Of a DNA stretch of 64,000 nt, positions 40,663 to 52,813 are shown piece after piece. The notes under the pieces were generated by a model that did not search any database, was not told the DNA's origin, and was given only the letters and a program-made list of their open reading frames with translations. Source of the stretch: Nitzschia sp. pyKryTriq1 (taxonomy: Eukaryota; Bacillariophyta; Bacillariophyceae; Bacillariales; Bacillariaceae); NCBI GenBank assembly GCA_956465555.1, contig OY101121.1, positions 2,008,722-2,072,721 of the forward strand. The letters are read 5' to 3'. Numbering within the stretch: position 1 is the stretch's first letter; each line of letters starts with the position of its first letter. A program made the translations under genes and the position numbers.

Positions 40663-42045
40663 TGATATGATATGATATTATCTGAAAGATCCTGTTGGGT
40701 ATACTCGTAATGGGAAGATATCCATGCTATTATTAGAAGAAACAAAAAGGTAAGAAACAAAACAAAAGAATGCAATGCAAACGCATGCCGCGTCTCTCCC
40801 AAGCTGGGCCAGCTAATCGGGTAGTTACACATTCCACACCGCTTGATCCGTTTATCCCAGCAATACCAACCACCATTTGATGGAGGACATATAACGACTC
40901 GAAGAATGAGCCGCCAAAAAGGGGGCTTGCTCCTTTCAAGAGTCTGTCCTCTATCGAAACAAATCATCGTACTCGTAACTTTGCAACAACCACTCTTGCT
41001 CACATACATGCACCTCGATTTTTCATACCATTATATACTCTTTGTAATCGTGAAGGGGCAACGTGCTGGAATAATTAGACCCAGCCTTAGAAGGACAGAT
41101 TCGAGAACTCATAAAGAGTAGCCACTAGCAAGTCGAGAGAAGTCTCGTCGCCGCATCGAGACTGCATTACATCATGATACTGTACTATTCGTCGACACTT
41201 GGCAGTTGCTGAGAGCTCCTCTCCAACCAATGAAGAAACGTCAGTTAATTAAGCTGCACAGCGCAACGCAGACTTCGTATAGGTATCCGCCGCTATGCTA
41301 GGTTAAAGTAAATCCATTAGATAAATTGTGTTTCAAAGGCTGTGGAAGTATGGGAGTTCGTCGTCTTCGAAGGTATTACTACTACTTCCGAACACCGTAA
41401 AAGCAGCGAAAAAATGAACTGCTACTCTTACTAGCTACCTCAAAGTCGTTTTGGCAATTAAGAATAAGAGTCGAGCGAGGATCAGCCTTGATTACATAGT
41501 AGAGGAGTCGTATTTGGTGTACCTGTTACTAGTACACACACACAAATACATTTTTTGTTCCACCAATAAGGAGCACAAGTCACTGGCAACCGGTCCTATA
41601 AACTGTACTTGTACGAGTAGACCACGTGGATAGTGGATTTCCATTTTCCAACTCGCTCCAGCTAGCTCTCTACTCTCTCTCTCTCTCTCTACTACTACTA
41701 CTACTACTACTAGAGAGCTCTGGTAGAGTAGTAGTAGAGAGAGGCCGAGAGATTGGCTCCTGGAACAATCCTGAGTCGTCGTCAAGTCACGTAACGGACG
41801 ACCGTCACAACAAGTGGAACGATCTCCACGTGGCGATCAGATTCTGTACACGTACCGGCACCACGCATCAGGTACAAAACACAGTCTCTCCGCTCCTCGC
41901 GATGTTCTCTGTTTTTCTTCGCATCTGTCCCATCTGTCAATTTCCGTCGTCTTTTCGATGGACGAAGAAGACCTTATCTGTTGGAATAAAACAATCATCC
42001 TTCCTCCACAAATCCATCTGGAAGGTTCAAAAAGTGCAGCACAAA
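40663..42045. other. 1.4-kb intergenic region with CT/TAG hairpin
   Basis: Includes a (CT)n-(CTA)n tract at 41665-41745 that can fold back on itself. The frame of the downstream helicase is open through the last 420 bases with an in-frame ATG at 41902, so part of it could be coding. No other gene seen. Confidence 0.5.
41665..41745. repeat. (CT)n-(CTA)n tract with inverted complement
   Basis: CTCTCTCTCTACTACTACT is followed within about 30 bases by AGTAGTAGTAGAGAGAGG, giving a possible long imperfect hairpin in the leader of the helicase gene. Confidence 0.7.
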
Positions 42046-44253
42046 ATGACGGCCCAAATTCTTCTAGTACTAATACTCGTAGCCCCGTCGATGGGATTCA
42101 TTCCAAGCCAGCATCGGCCCACAGTGCCATTCTTGGCGCGAGGCTTTCCCGCCTCTGCTTTGACACAATGCTTTCAGTCTGGTGCAGACAGTATTGATGA
42201 TGCCGGCGAATCATCCTCCTCCTCATCATCATCTCAATCATCGATGGGACTCAATGAGCTCCAGACGCTGTTGCGCGACGCCGTCCAACGACAAGATTAC
42301 GTCGAGGCGGGTCAACTGTCCGATCAGTTGTTTGTGAGATTGTACAAGGACGATATGCCCCAAAACGATCAAGAAAAACGATTGAAACGAAAACGCATGT
42401 CGTGGCGGGGACTGGGTGCCGCTCCCTGGCTTGTGGATCGGCTTGATTCTCTCAATTATACCTTTCCGACGACCATTCAAATCAATACGATGGAAGCCGT
42501 CAACAAGATTTTAAATGCGACGGACGAAATGCTGGAAAGTACGAGTTTGGAACAGCGAATGGAAGCGCTCATGACGGCCGAGGAGAATATGGGAATCGTC
42601 ATTAGCGGTAGTACAGGATCCGGCAAGACACTTTCCTTTTTGGTGCCCCTGTTGAGTACCATGAGTGATTCCTTGTTTGCGCGGCAACGCATCCGCGTCG
42701 GTGCGGAAGAAAATGTGGGCGATACGCCGGACCTCTTGGAGCGGATTTCGATTGTGACCTCGCCGGTCATGAGAACCAACAGCCGCCGATCCATGCGGGG
42801 GAGTGGAGCGATTGCGACGGGGGCGTCTCTTGCGACGTTGGGAAAGTCGGGGAAGGATGTGAAGTCGCCGCTGGCGTTGATCGTCGTCCCCACGCGTGAA
42901 TTGGGAATCCAGACCGCCATGTTATTGTATGAACTGGTAGGTGGGAGCGTCAAGAAAGATGCTACTGATATTCGTGGAAAAGCCAACATGTTCAAATATA
43001 AAGGTCCAAAGGGTGTTAGAATCGGATGCGTTCTGGAAGATGAGGAGGCAGAGTTTGGCCTCAAGCTTCAAACTGACGTGGCCATCACCATGCCCAAGTA
43101 CTTGGGAAAGCTGATTGAAGACGGAGACTTGGTTCCCTCAAAGCTTCGAGTCCTAATTTACGACGAGGCTGATTTAGCATTGGAAGAAACCAATGCCAAT
43201 GATCTGGACTCACTATTCGAAAAAGACAACGAAGATCGGGAATACAACCGCCTCACATTTTTGGTCGGAGCCAGCGTAACAGAGTCCTTGGGTAATCTGG
43301 CCGTTCGTTCCAATATGTTGCCAGAGGGAAAAAGTTACATTGCTACCGCCACTCGACACGCACCACTACTCGCAGATCGCGACTTGGACAGTCAAGATGA
43401 TGCATCCGAGAAGACTGCGGGAATGGTCGGTGCCCAACCCAAGGCTGCTTCCCTCAAGGATTTGAATGTTTGCCTGGATCCTGGCTTACGACATCGACGA
43501 GTGCGAGTCGGAAAAGAGACAGGACTTTTGGTTCTCACTCGATTATTAAGAAAAGAATTGAAAGATTATGAAGCGAGACAAAGAGAGAATCCCCAACTAC
43601 AACGGCCTCGAGTGGTTGTCTTTTTTCCCAACGAGGAAATGGCGAAAAAGTCCATTGCCCCACTGCGCGACGCCTTGTGGGGAGAGCACAAGTTATGTGT
43701 CCTGCTTCCCAAAACGGGCTTCAATCCCTTGACAATGATGGAACAATTCAAGAACAACGAGACGACAGTCATGTTGGCGACACCCAATAGTGTGCGGGGT
43801 CTCGACTTTCCCTCTGTCACACACGTGTATACACTCTATCTTCCTATGGACGATCCTCGGGAGTATGTGCATTTGGCTGGTCGTGTGGGCCGTGTGGGAC
43901 AGATGGGCAGCGTCAAAGGTGGTGGAGGCCAGGTCATCTCCGTTCTTCGGGACGAGGACGCGGAGAAGATGGATGTTTTGGCTGCGGAATTGGGCTTTGA
44001 ATTTACTGATATCAAGGTGGACCAAGACGAAGAGTTGTTTGCTCGAACTGAAGACGGAGACGTGGATCTGGACAGTGTCGACGTGGAGAAGATGCGACGG
44101 TATCTCGAAGATACTTTGAATTTGCTAAGTGCCGAAGACGACGATGACGATACATCCGGTGCCACAGTAGACGTGGACTTTGAAGAAGAGGAGATCGATG
44201 ATTCCGAGGAAGTGGAAGAAAAGACGGATGACAAGGAAACAGATTGGCAATGA
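42046..44253 (+). CDS. DEAD-box RNA helicase, probably plastid-targeted
   Basis: 735 residues from ATG 42046, chosen because MTAQILLVLILVAPSMGFIPS is a signal peptide followed by a Phe-containing plastid-like cleavage context; an ATG at 41902 would add 48 residues. Helicase motifs: FPTTIQ (Q motif), SGSTGSGKT (I), PTREL (Ia), YDEAD (II), LVGASVTES in place of SAT (III), ATPNSVRGLDFPSV (V) and HLAGRVGRVG in place of HRxGRxxR (VI). The two divergent motifs suggest altered coupling of ATP hydrolysis to unwinding. The C-terminus is very acidic (AEDDDDDTSGAT, FEEEEIDDSEEVEE). An RNA-processing or ribosome-assembly role in the plastid is inferred. Confidence 0.85.
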   Translation: MTAQILLVLILVAPSMGFIPSQHRPTVPFLARGFPASALTQCFQSGADSIDDAGESSSSSSSSQSSMGLNELQTLLRDAVQRQDYVEAGQLSDQLFVRLYKDDMPQNDQEKRLKRKRMSWRGLGAAPWLVDRLDSLNYTFPTTIQINTMEAVNKILNATDEMLESTSLEQRMEALMTAEENMGIVISGSTGSGKTLSFLVPLLSTMSDSLFARQRIRVGAEENVGDTPDLLERISIVTSPVMRTNSRRSMRGSGAIATGASLATLGKSGKDVKSPLALIVVPTRELGIQTAMLLYELVGGSVKKDATDIRGKANMFKYKGPKGVRIGCVLEDEEAEFGLKLQTDVAITMPKYLGKLIEDGDLVPSKLRVLIYDEADLALEETNANDLDSLFEKDNEDREYNRLTFLVGASVTESLGNLAVRSNMLPEGKSYIATATRHAPLLADRDLDSQDDASEKTAGMVGAQPKAASLKDLNVCLDPGLRHRRVRVGKETGLLVLTRLLRKELKDYEARQRENPQLQRPRVVVFFPNEEMAKKSIAPLRDALWGEHKLCVLLPKTGFNPLTMMEQFKNNETTVMLATPNSVRGLDFPSVTHVYTLYLPMDDPREYVHLAGRVGRVGQMGSVKGGGGQVISVLRDEDAEKMDVLAAELGFEFTDIKVDQDEELFARTEDGDVDLDSVDVEKMRRYLEDTLNLLSAEDDDDDTSGATVDVDFEEEEIDDSEEVEEKTDDKETDWQ

Positions 44254-45321
44254 TGGTACAAGGCGAGTACAAAGCAATGCGATGCACTGATAAAGTAGGA
44301 GTCCCCCGTTGACTAGCTAGACCATTTTTAGAATAGAGAGATTATTTTGACGCGGCTCTCTCTAGCCAACCATCTAGAAGACGTGATACTACTACACGGG
44401 GTTTCGTACTAGTTTAACAAAGCGACCTTGGCCATTCTCCATGTATCTACCGCCCGTACCGCTAGAGTTGGTTTCAACCGGCGACGGGAAGATAGACTAC
44501 TTCTACGGGCGGAGCAACCTAAAAGATATGAAATATACCATGATGGTACCAAAAGTTCCAACCGTCAATGGCTATTTTGCTTGGATCTAGCGTAGCCCAT
44601 CTTTCAAGCTAACGGGCCACTCTCACTTTATTGTTACCCTATCCTCCCCCCTTACTGTACCAGTACTAAACTTTCCCCACATCTTCTGTCACACAATTTA
44701 AGAAGGCATAGTAGATAGCATAGTAGTCTAAGAAAATGGAATTTTCCCGATGGATCGTAATGAGAAAGGATTGGCAGGCCGCCTCGTGAAAATTGACAAA
44801 ACTACGGACCGTTGACTAAACATTCATATATACGTGTACGGATACTTGTAATGAAATCCATCCGTTGGATCCCCAGAGGCAGCCCCGTAGCACACGTACA
44901 TTCAGTACCAATTTCTACGAACAAACTTGTGAGTACGACCGACGACCGCTCAATGTCATCCGCCCGCGCTCCCTCTCTCTTGCGGTGCTTGCGTGACCCA
45001 GCGCAGAGCGCGTTGCTGTGGGCGGGAGCAGAACGTGTTTTTTGCATTGTTGCAACATCAACGAAACCACAAGGTTCTCGCAGTCTTTGCTCATAACACT
45101 TGCTCCAACCTTGAGCCTATCTTGAACACTCATCTTGTTGATCAATCAAACAAGAAGAAGCTTCGAGACTCTCTGATTTGAGAAGATAGTCTGGATATTG
45201 TAGATTTATCCGCTCAATTTGTGGCGTCATTGAAATACTGAATTTTTCTTTAGTAGTCTACCCATCACAACAAACCCTTGATCGGCACATTTGAAACGAC
45301 TGAACTTGAAAGATTTGCATC
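44254..45321. other. Intergenic region
   Basis: No gene recognised. It contains CCCTTACTGTACCAGTACT at 44648-44666, TAGTAGATAGCATAGTAGTCTA-type repeats near 44708-44730, and the leader of the NPF/PDZ gene. Confidence 0.5.
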
Positions 45322-47592
45322 ATGTCCAACCCTTTTGATCAATTCGCGACTGAATTAAACAGCGCCTTGCCTCCAGGAGCAGCTCCAGCGCCAGCTGAGG
45401 ACTCGAATCCTTTCTCGTTTGCTCCTCCAACCCCCACCCCTGCTCCCTCCGACAAGCCCGTCATGAACTCCATGAGCAACGGCTATGGCGGTGGATACGG
45501 GCAACCCCCCATGGGACAGCAGCCCATGTACGGTGGTATGGGGCAGCAACCAATGTACGGCGGAATGGGGCAACAGCCTCCTTCCATGAACGGTATGGGA
45601 GGTCCTCCTCCTCAGCAAAATGGAATGGGAGGTATGCCACCCATGGGAATGGGCGGACCACCACCTCCTACCCCTGCATCTGCTGCTCCCCCAGCCGGTG
45701 GGGATCCTTTCAGCAGCTTTGGTGCCCCCCCTCCTGCTCCTGAGCAGCTGTCCAACCCTTTTGGCGCTCCCCCTGCGGCTCCAGGTCCCTCGGACCCGTA
45801 CTCGGCGTATGGCGCTCCGCCACCAGGTCAAGACCAATATGGGGCGCCTCAACAAGCTCCTCCGACTCCTAACCCGTACGGAGGACCTTCTGTACCGCCG
45901 CCTCAGCAAGCCCCTCCTTCGGCGCCACCCACGCCCAATCCTTATGGCGCCCCTCCTCCGTCGAGTGACCCGTTTGCATCCTATGGAGGGCCCCCTCCTT
46001 CCGGTAACGCTTATGGTGCCCCACCGCCCTCGGGCGATCCTTATGGTGCCCCACCGCCTTCGGGTGATCCTTATGGTGCCCCGCAGCAACAGATGGTGCA
46101 AGCGCCCCCCACACCAAACCCCTACGGACCACCGCCCACTCCAGGGCAGTATGGAGCCCCCCCTCCCTCCAGCGATCCCTTCGGTGGGTATGGAGCTCCG
46201 CCCTCTGGTCCTCCTGCAAGTGATCCTTACGGTGGAGGCTACGGGGCTCCTCCTCCCCAGCAAAATCCTTATGGAGCTCCTGCTCCTCAACCTGGCTATG
46301 CCGATCCCTTCGGTGCGGATTCTGGTGCCTTGGTCGTTTCTCAGCAACAGAGCAACCCCTATGGCATGCCTCCTCAGCAACAACAGCTTCAGCAAGCTCC
46401 TCCTGCTGCAATTGACCCTTTTTCTGTTTTCAACCAAGCCCCTGCGCCAGCACCTGTACCTCCTCATTCCACTGCATTGGTGCCCGCTCAACAGCCAGCT
46501 CAATATGCTCCTCCTCCTTCGGATGGGGGCGACTTGTGGAGTGATCTTGGCTTTGACCCTCCTCCGTCTGAACAAGTGGCGCTCCCCGCCGACCAAGGTG
46601 TTCCAGAGGAAGAAAAGAAGGACAGCGGCGACCTTCCGCCTGGTGGAGAGTTTTATGATGCCCGTATCTTCACTCCGACCTTGGGTGTCATGTTCTTCAA
46701 GCCCCAAGAACTTACAGATTCTCTCTTTTTGAACACGGATCGTGGTTTGGTCGATAGCCTCGGAGAACGACCGGTAGTTGCCTTTATCGTGGAAGGCTCC
46801 TCGGCTCGAAGTGCTGGTGTCGAATTGGGTCATGTTCTCCTAAAGGTCAATGGCGTCGATGTCAGGAATCCCAAGGAAGCCTCCCGGCTCATCAAGGAAG
46901 GACCTCGTCCATTGCCTCTTTTGTTCTACGTCCCCAACACAGACGTGGTTGTCGCCGAGGGTGAACACATGGTCAAGTACGATACTCGAGAAACCACTGC
47001 CCCAAACAGTGCCAAGGACTGGAAGCCCAAGTACGTGGTCATTGGAGGTATCATTGCCCAGCCCTGGATGATGAACATGTACCGCTCCAAGTCGGAATAC
47101 GACATTGCTGTCATTGAGACTCAAGCCCGGCGTCCAGTTTCTGTCAAGGTGAAGCAATTCTCGTTGCAAGGCGCTCGTGTCCAAAACGATTGGCAAGGGC
47201 CTCAAATGGTCAAGTACAAGAACAAGTTGCACCCCTGGAAGTACATTGTGGTCTTGCCTGTCGCACGAAACCCAATCAAGATTTCCTCCCCCAACCTGGC
47301 GCAACTCAAACCCGTTCATGAAGGTATTCGTCGAGTCTTGTTGGCTCAACAACGGGGACGTGGAGGCAACTCTCATACTGCGGCACCTGTCCAGGATTCG
47401 TATTCGCCGCGTCAACCTTCGCAGGAGCAAGAGAGTGGAGGACATCACCAAGCACCGCCCCCACAACAGCATCACCAGCAGCAGCAGCAGCAGCAGCAAC
47501 AAATGCAACCGTACCATCACCAGGCACCCCCGCAGCAATATCACCAACCGCAATATGCGCAACCAGCGCAGCAAGCGTATGGTGGATACTAG
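45322..47592 (+). CDS. Pro/Gly-rich protein with NPF motifs and PDZ-like domain
   Basis: 756 residues. The first ~430 residues are low-complexity Pro/Gly/Ala/Gln with repeated NPYG, GAPPPS and DPFGGYG units and several NPF motifs (SNPFDQF, SNPFSF, SNPFGAP), the ligand of EH domains in endocytic adaptors. A globular region at about 450-690 includes a PDZ-like segment (ERPVVAFIVEGSSARSAG, LGHVLLKVNGVDV) and then a conserved-looking domain with KDWKPKYVVIGGIIAQPWMM, which could be a PH-like fold. The C-terminal ~90 residues are Gln/His-rich. An endocytic or membrane-trafficking adaptor role is inferred from the NPF motifs; no full-length family was recognised. Confidence 0.75.
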   Translation: MSNPFDQFATELNSALPPGAAPAPAEDSNPFSFAPPTPTPAPSDKPVMNSMSNGYGGGYGQPPMGQQPMYGGMGQQPMYGGMGQQPPSMNGMGGPPPQQNGMGGMPPMGMGGPPPPTPASAAPPAGGDPFSSFGAPPPAPEQLSNPFGAPPAAPGPSDPYSAYGAPPPGQDQYGAPQQAPPTPNPYGGPSVPPPQQAPPSAPPTPNPYGAPPPSSDPFASYGGPPPSGNAYGAPPPSGDPYGAPPPSGDPYGAPQQQMVQAPPTPNPYGPPPTPGQYGAPPPSSDPFGGYGAPPSGPPASDPYGGGYGAPPPQQNPYGAPAPQPGYADPFGADSGALVVSQQQSNPYGMPPQQQQLQQAPPAAIDPFSVFNQAPAPAPVPPHSTALVPAQQPAQYAPPPSDGGDLWSDLGFDPPPSEQVALPADQGVPEEEKKDSGDLPPGGEFYDARIFTPTLGVMFFKPQELTDSLFLNTDRGLVDSLGERPVVAFIVEGSSARSAGVELGHVLLKVNGVDVRNPKEASRLIKEGPRPLPLLFYVPNTDVVVAEGEHMVKYDTRETTAPNSAKDWKPKYVVIGGIIAQPWMMNMYRSKSEYDIAVIETQARRPVSVKVKQFSLQGARVQNDWQGPQMVKYKNKLHPWKYIVVLPVARNPIKISSPNLAQLKPVHEGIRRVLLAQQRGRGGNSHTAAPVQDSYSPRQPSQEQESGGHHQAPPPQQHHQQQQQQQQQMQPYHHQAPPQQYHQPQYAQPAQQAYGGY

Positions 47593-47854
47593 ATCGCCTG
47601 TCGCGGCACAAATTCTACTGTATTGCATGGAGATATATGCACGTACACATCCACAATCATTATCACTCAAACTAATAATCATTTGATCCACTACTAACAT
47701 AGTCTACTAGTAGTGATATTGTTATTTGAGAGAAGAAACTGGCATCCGTCTATAGAAGCAAGGCAAAATGAATGAATGAATCAATCAATCAATCTCGTCA
47801 CACGTATATACCTACATGGAGTCTACGAATACACAGTCTACTCTATCCTTGGAG

Positions 47855-49168
47855 TTAGGATAGAATTCCTCCCAGCGACAAACTAAAGGAAAATTGTTGT
47901 TGCTGCTGCTGTTGCTGCTGCTGTGGTTGTGGATATCCACTACTACTCGCACTGCTCCTGGGAAGAACTGTCGCCACGCAATCTTTGCCCGAACGTCGTT
48001 CCAGCAAAATGCGCTGAATCATCACTGTCATGTTTCTTCTTTGTTGTTGTTGTTGTGTATTGCTATTCATATTTGCGCTTTCAGTTGATGACGACATGGC
48101 CGCCGTCAAACTGGAAACCCAAGAAGAAGATCCGTAGTGGTGGTGGCTACTCCTACCCGTGGTAGTAGTACCACTACTGCTGGGAGTAGTAATCACCAAG
48201 GACACTTGAGGACAGGCTTGTAGCAAACGTGCCAGTTGCCTCACAACTTCCGTCTTGGCAGACGAAGAAGTATCCCCGACAGCACAGCTGTTGCTTGTGC
48301 TAGCACTCCGAGTGTTACTGGCTCCAGCCGTACCACCACCACCACCACCACCACTCGAGGACGCACCGCTGGGTTCTTGCAAGAAACCATCCCACAAGAG
48401 CAAGATTGGTGGAATCATGTCTTCTTGTTCTTCTTCCACTTCCCTCATCTTGAGTATTTCCTGTCTCAAGACTTCGAGAATGGGGACCCAGCCACTGGCA
48501 GTGTCGGTCGCACAACAATGAATACGTTCGAGACATTCCTCTTGCCATTCCTCCACTACTGATGATGATGTCAAGGATGACAAGGATGACGAGGACGATC
48601 CTTGCTGCTGCTGTTGCCGCAACAAGGTCGATCGAACCACATGTGCAAGTGCCGGACTGTTGGGAATTCCAAAGTCTTGCTGGGAATCCAAAACAATGAC
48701 TTGAGGCAAATATTTCTGACGTTGTTGTTGACGTTGGTGTTGTGCTGGTTCTGGTTGCGGATCATCGCTATCAACATTGCTGCTCCTCCTCGTTGTCGTC
48801 GTCTCAAATCGGGACGCACGCGTCGCCACCACAAAACGTGCCGCCAACGATCGGAGTGTCCAGGTCTTGGCGACGGAGCCCTCCAGCACGACAATAGTAG
48901 TATTCTTTCTACCCGTATGGACACTACTTCTGTCATTGTTGTTTCCAAAATGATACTGCTGCTGCTGTTGCCAGGCTGCATCCATATAGGAAATACCGCT
49001 ACCACCTTGTAAAAAGGCTGTGGCAGCTTCCGTGGGAGTGGTGGGTGGTCGACGTTGCATTGCTGCTGCTCGTCGACCACATGATGATCTCTGATGTTCG
49101 GAGGACGATCGTTGCCACCAATCCAAGGCCGTCTCTTGAAATGGTTGTGGTTGTGGTTGGATCATCAT
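47855..49168 (-). CDS. RecA-fold protein, XRCC2-like (putative Rad51 paralogue)
   Basis: 437 residues, ATG at 49168. A RecA-like order is seen: TTIVVLEGSVAKTWTLRSLA (Walker A position, but Gly-Ser-Val-Ala-Lys-Thr instead of GxxxxGKT), LPQVIVLDSQQDFG (XRCC2-type second strand), EEWQEECLERIHCCA (the 'L.RI....C' segment after it), PPILLLWDGFLQEP (Walker B-like) and VSLVITT. XRCC2 acts with RAD51D in homologous recombination and does not need a functional Walker A. The protein is inflated by poly-Q, poly-S and poly-G runs, and its last ~40 residues are low complexity. The assignment is tentative; another RecA/P-loop family is possible. Confidence 0.5.
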   Translation of the reverse strand: MMIQPQPQPFQETALDWWQRSSSEHQRSSCGRRAAAMQRRPPTTPTEAATAFLQGGSGISYMDAAWQQQQQYHFGNNNDRSSVHTGRKNTTIVVLEGSVAKTWTLRSLAARFVVATRASRFETTTTRRSSNVDSDDPQPEPAQHQRQQQRQKYLPQVIVLDSQQDFGIPNSPALAHVVRSTLLRQQQQQGSSSSSLSSLTSSSVVEEWQEECLERIHCCATDTASGWVPILEVLRQEILKMREVEEEQEDMIPPILLLWDGFLQEPSGASSSGGGGGGGTAGASNTRSASTSNSCAVGDTSSSAKTEVVRQLARLLQACPQVSLVITTPSSSGTTTTGRSSHHHYGSSSWVSSLTAAMSSSTESANMNSNTQQQQQRRNMTVMIQRILLERRSGKDCVATVLPRSSASSSGYPQPQQQQQQQQQQFSFSLSLGGILS

Positions 49169-50292
49169 GGGTGCTCGTCTTGCTCTTGCTGCTGATGTTG
49201 TTGTTTGAAAGTTGCTACCGTACTGCTTTGGTGAGGAGGAGGAGGAGGAGGAGGATTGATTCTATTCATTGACGATGAATTGATGATTCTTGTTGTTGTT
49301 GATGATGATGATGATGATGATGATACTACTTGATACTTCACCTCTCTCCTCTCGCTACGCATGTAAAAAATTGAGAATCTCAATTAATTTCGACTCACTG
49401 GACTACATTTTTCTGCGTGTTTTCCTCACGCTTCTGCATAATACACAGTCATAGCACGACGGCAGCCAGAAGGATTCTGGGTGCAAAGAACCCTGCTAGA
49501 GCTATCAATTCTTACTCTAATATCTCCCTGATGAGTAGAATGAATGTTTTAGTTACCATTAGGCTACTACTTTACGCTTCAGAAGAGCAATTTACACCAT
49601 TTCAAAATGAGACTGGTTATCTAGTGAATTTCTCGTGCTAAAATGACACCCTTGTACTCCTGGTATATTGCTACTGATCTCGAAGCATGAAAATCCTTTT
49701 AAGCCATTAGCCTTTACTATCCTACCTCCATTGTCACTTTACTGATGTGTTAGTTACTACTGGGCTCTCAAAGGAGTGATTTCCATCATTGCCAATTGAG
49801 ATCCGCTAGGAGGATCTCAGCAATCTCAATACTCGTTACCGCGGTGCATCACGGCGCGTCGCGAGAATCTCAATTTTTTACGATCTCAGTTTTTAATGCG
49901 CGTAGCTCGCCTCGCGCACCATAGTCTCGCGTACGCGGCGGGGGCGGGGGGGGGACTGCGGGGGACGGCGGCAAAAAATGATGGCAGTCTTGCGTGACTG
50001 GCGAACTTTGACTAGTTCGATCAAAGAATGAGAGAGGAGGAGTCAGTCGTCAGATGAGGAGGAGTAAGTCGTCTAGAGAGAGGGTCCCTACTAGTAGCTA
50101 GTAGAGGGGCCTACTATCTACTCTACCAGTACCCGCACTCTAGTAGAGAGTAGATGTGGAGGAATAGAACTATACCCTGGCATACTTCGTTGTTTATAGT
50201 GCTCCGACCTGACGGAATTGTTGGTATTCGAACTCTCTATCGTACATCCTACGAGTAGAGTATAAAGTCATTCTCCTGATTGTGGAAAAAGT
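49169..50292. other. Intergenic region, possible small repeat element
   Basis: GAGAATCTCAATT occurs at 49373-49385 and 49863-49875, bracketing ~490 bp of AT-rich DNA that includes a GAGATCC/GGATCTC hairpin near 49799. A G-rich stretch lies at 49937-49970 and a CTAGTAG/TAGAGAG tract at 50070-50155. A (GAT)n tract is at 49303-49323. Confidence 0.5.
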
Positions 50293-52122
<1,830 letters not shown>

Positions 52123-52813
52123 GATGGATTTATGTACGTATGTATGTATGTATGCACTGTTGTGTTGTACTCGTAGTGGGGAGAGAGAGACGAAGGTCTG
52201 TCGTGTAGCCAACTCTGGATGGACAATGACAGCTAGTGGAGTAGCATCAACAAGATCATCATCATCATTGCTTCATTGCTGCCGCCAACAACAACAAAGT
52301 TTTAGTGCGGGCTTTTGCCGCCGCCACCGCGGAGTTTTGCGCGGGATTTCGTGCCGTACTCGTACAGTAGAAAAGTATACGGACGTCTACGAGTACTACA
52401 GTATCGGTACATACTAACTGTACGAAGCAAATCCAAGGCGGCACACGCCAGTCAAAAAGCGAGCCGGCCGATCCACGCGCCAAAAAGGAAAAATTTGGCG
52501 CGACGGATCAAGTCGAACGGATCGGAAAAAGTAGTCTACGGCTCCTTTCGCCCAACGTTTTGAAAGTAACTCGCTAGTAGTAGTCTAGGAGTCTAGTCTA
52601 GTCTCTAGTAGAGTCCCTCTAGCTAGTAGTACATAGCTCGACAAAGAAGTACAGTACCTGGTATAGTACAAGTTTACAGCTGCGACAGTGTAGGATATGT
52701 TGTGTTATTATACAATTTGTGATTTTTTGTTTGTCTACGCTTTTGCCCATTCGTCTACAATACTCCCAGAACGGACTCCAAAATTTTGTTGGTGGTCGCC
52801 TCTTTGAACTAGA
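52123..52813. other. Intergenic region
   Basis: 5' flank of MSI1 and 3' flank of the coiled-coil gene. CTAGTAGTCTAG tracts at 52573-52632, GTACC words at 52353-52412 and 52650-52672, and a (GTAT)n tract at 52136-52154. No gene seen. Confidence 0.5.

Noticed and set aside
45355-46833. Arg-rich antisense frame over the NPF/PDZ gene
   Set aside because: Arises from the Pro/Gly repeat codons read backwards; composition is almost entirely Arg, Gly and Ser.
50200-50260. tRNA-like B box (ATTCGAACTC) upstream of the WD40 gene 3' end
   Set aside because: It lacks the GGTTCGANNCC consensus and no A box or acceptor stem pairing could be built; no tRNA found elsewhere by eye either.
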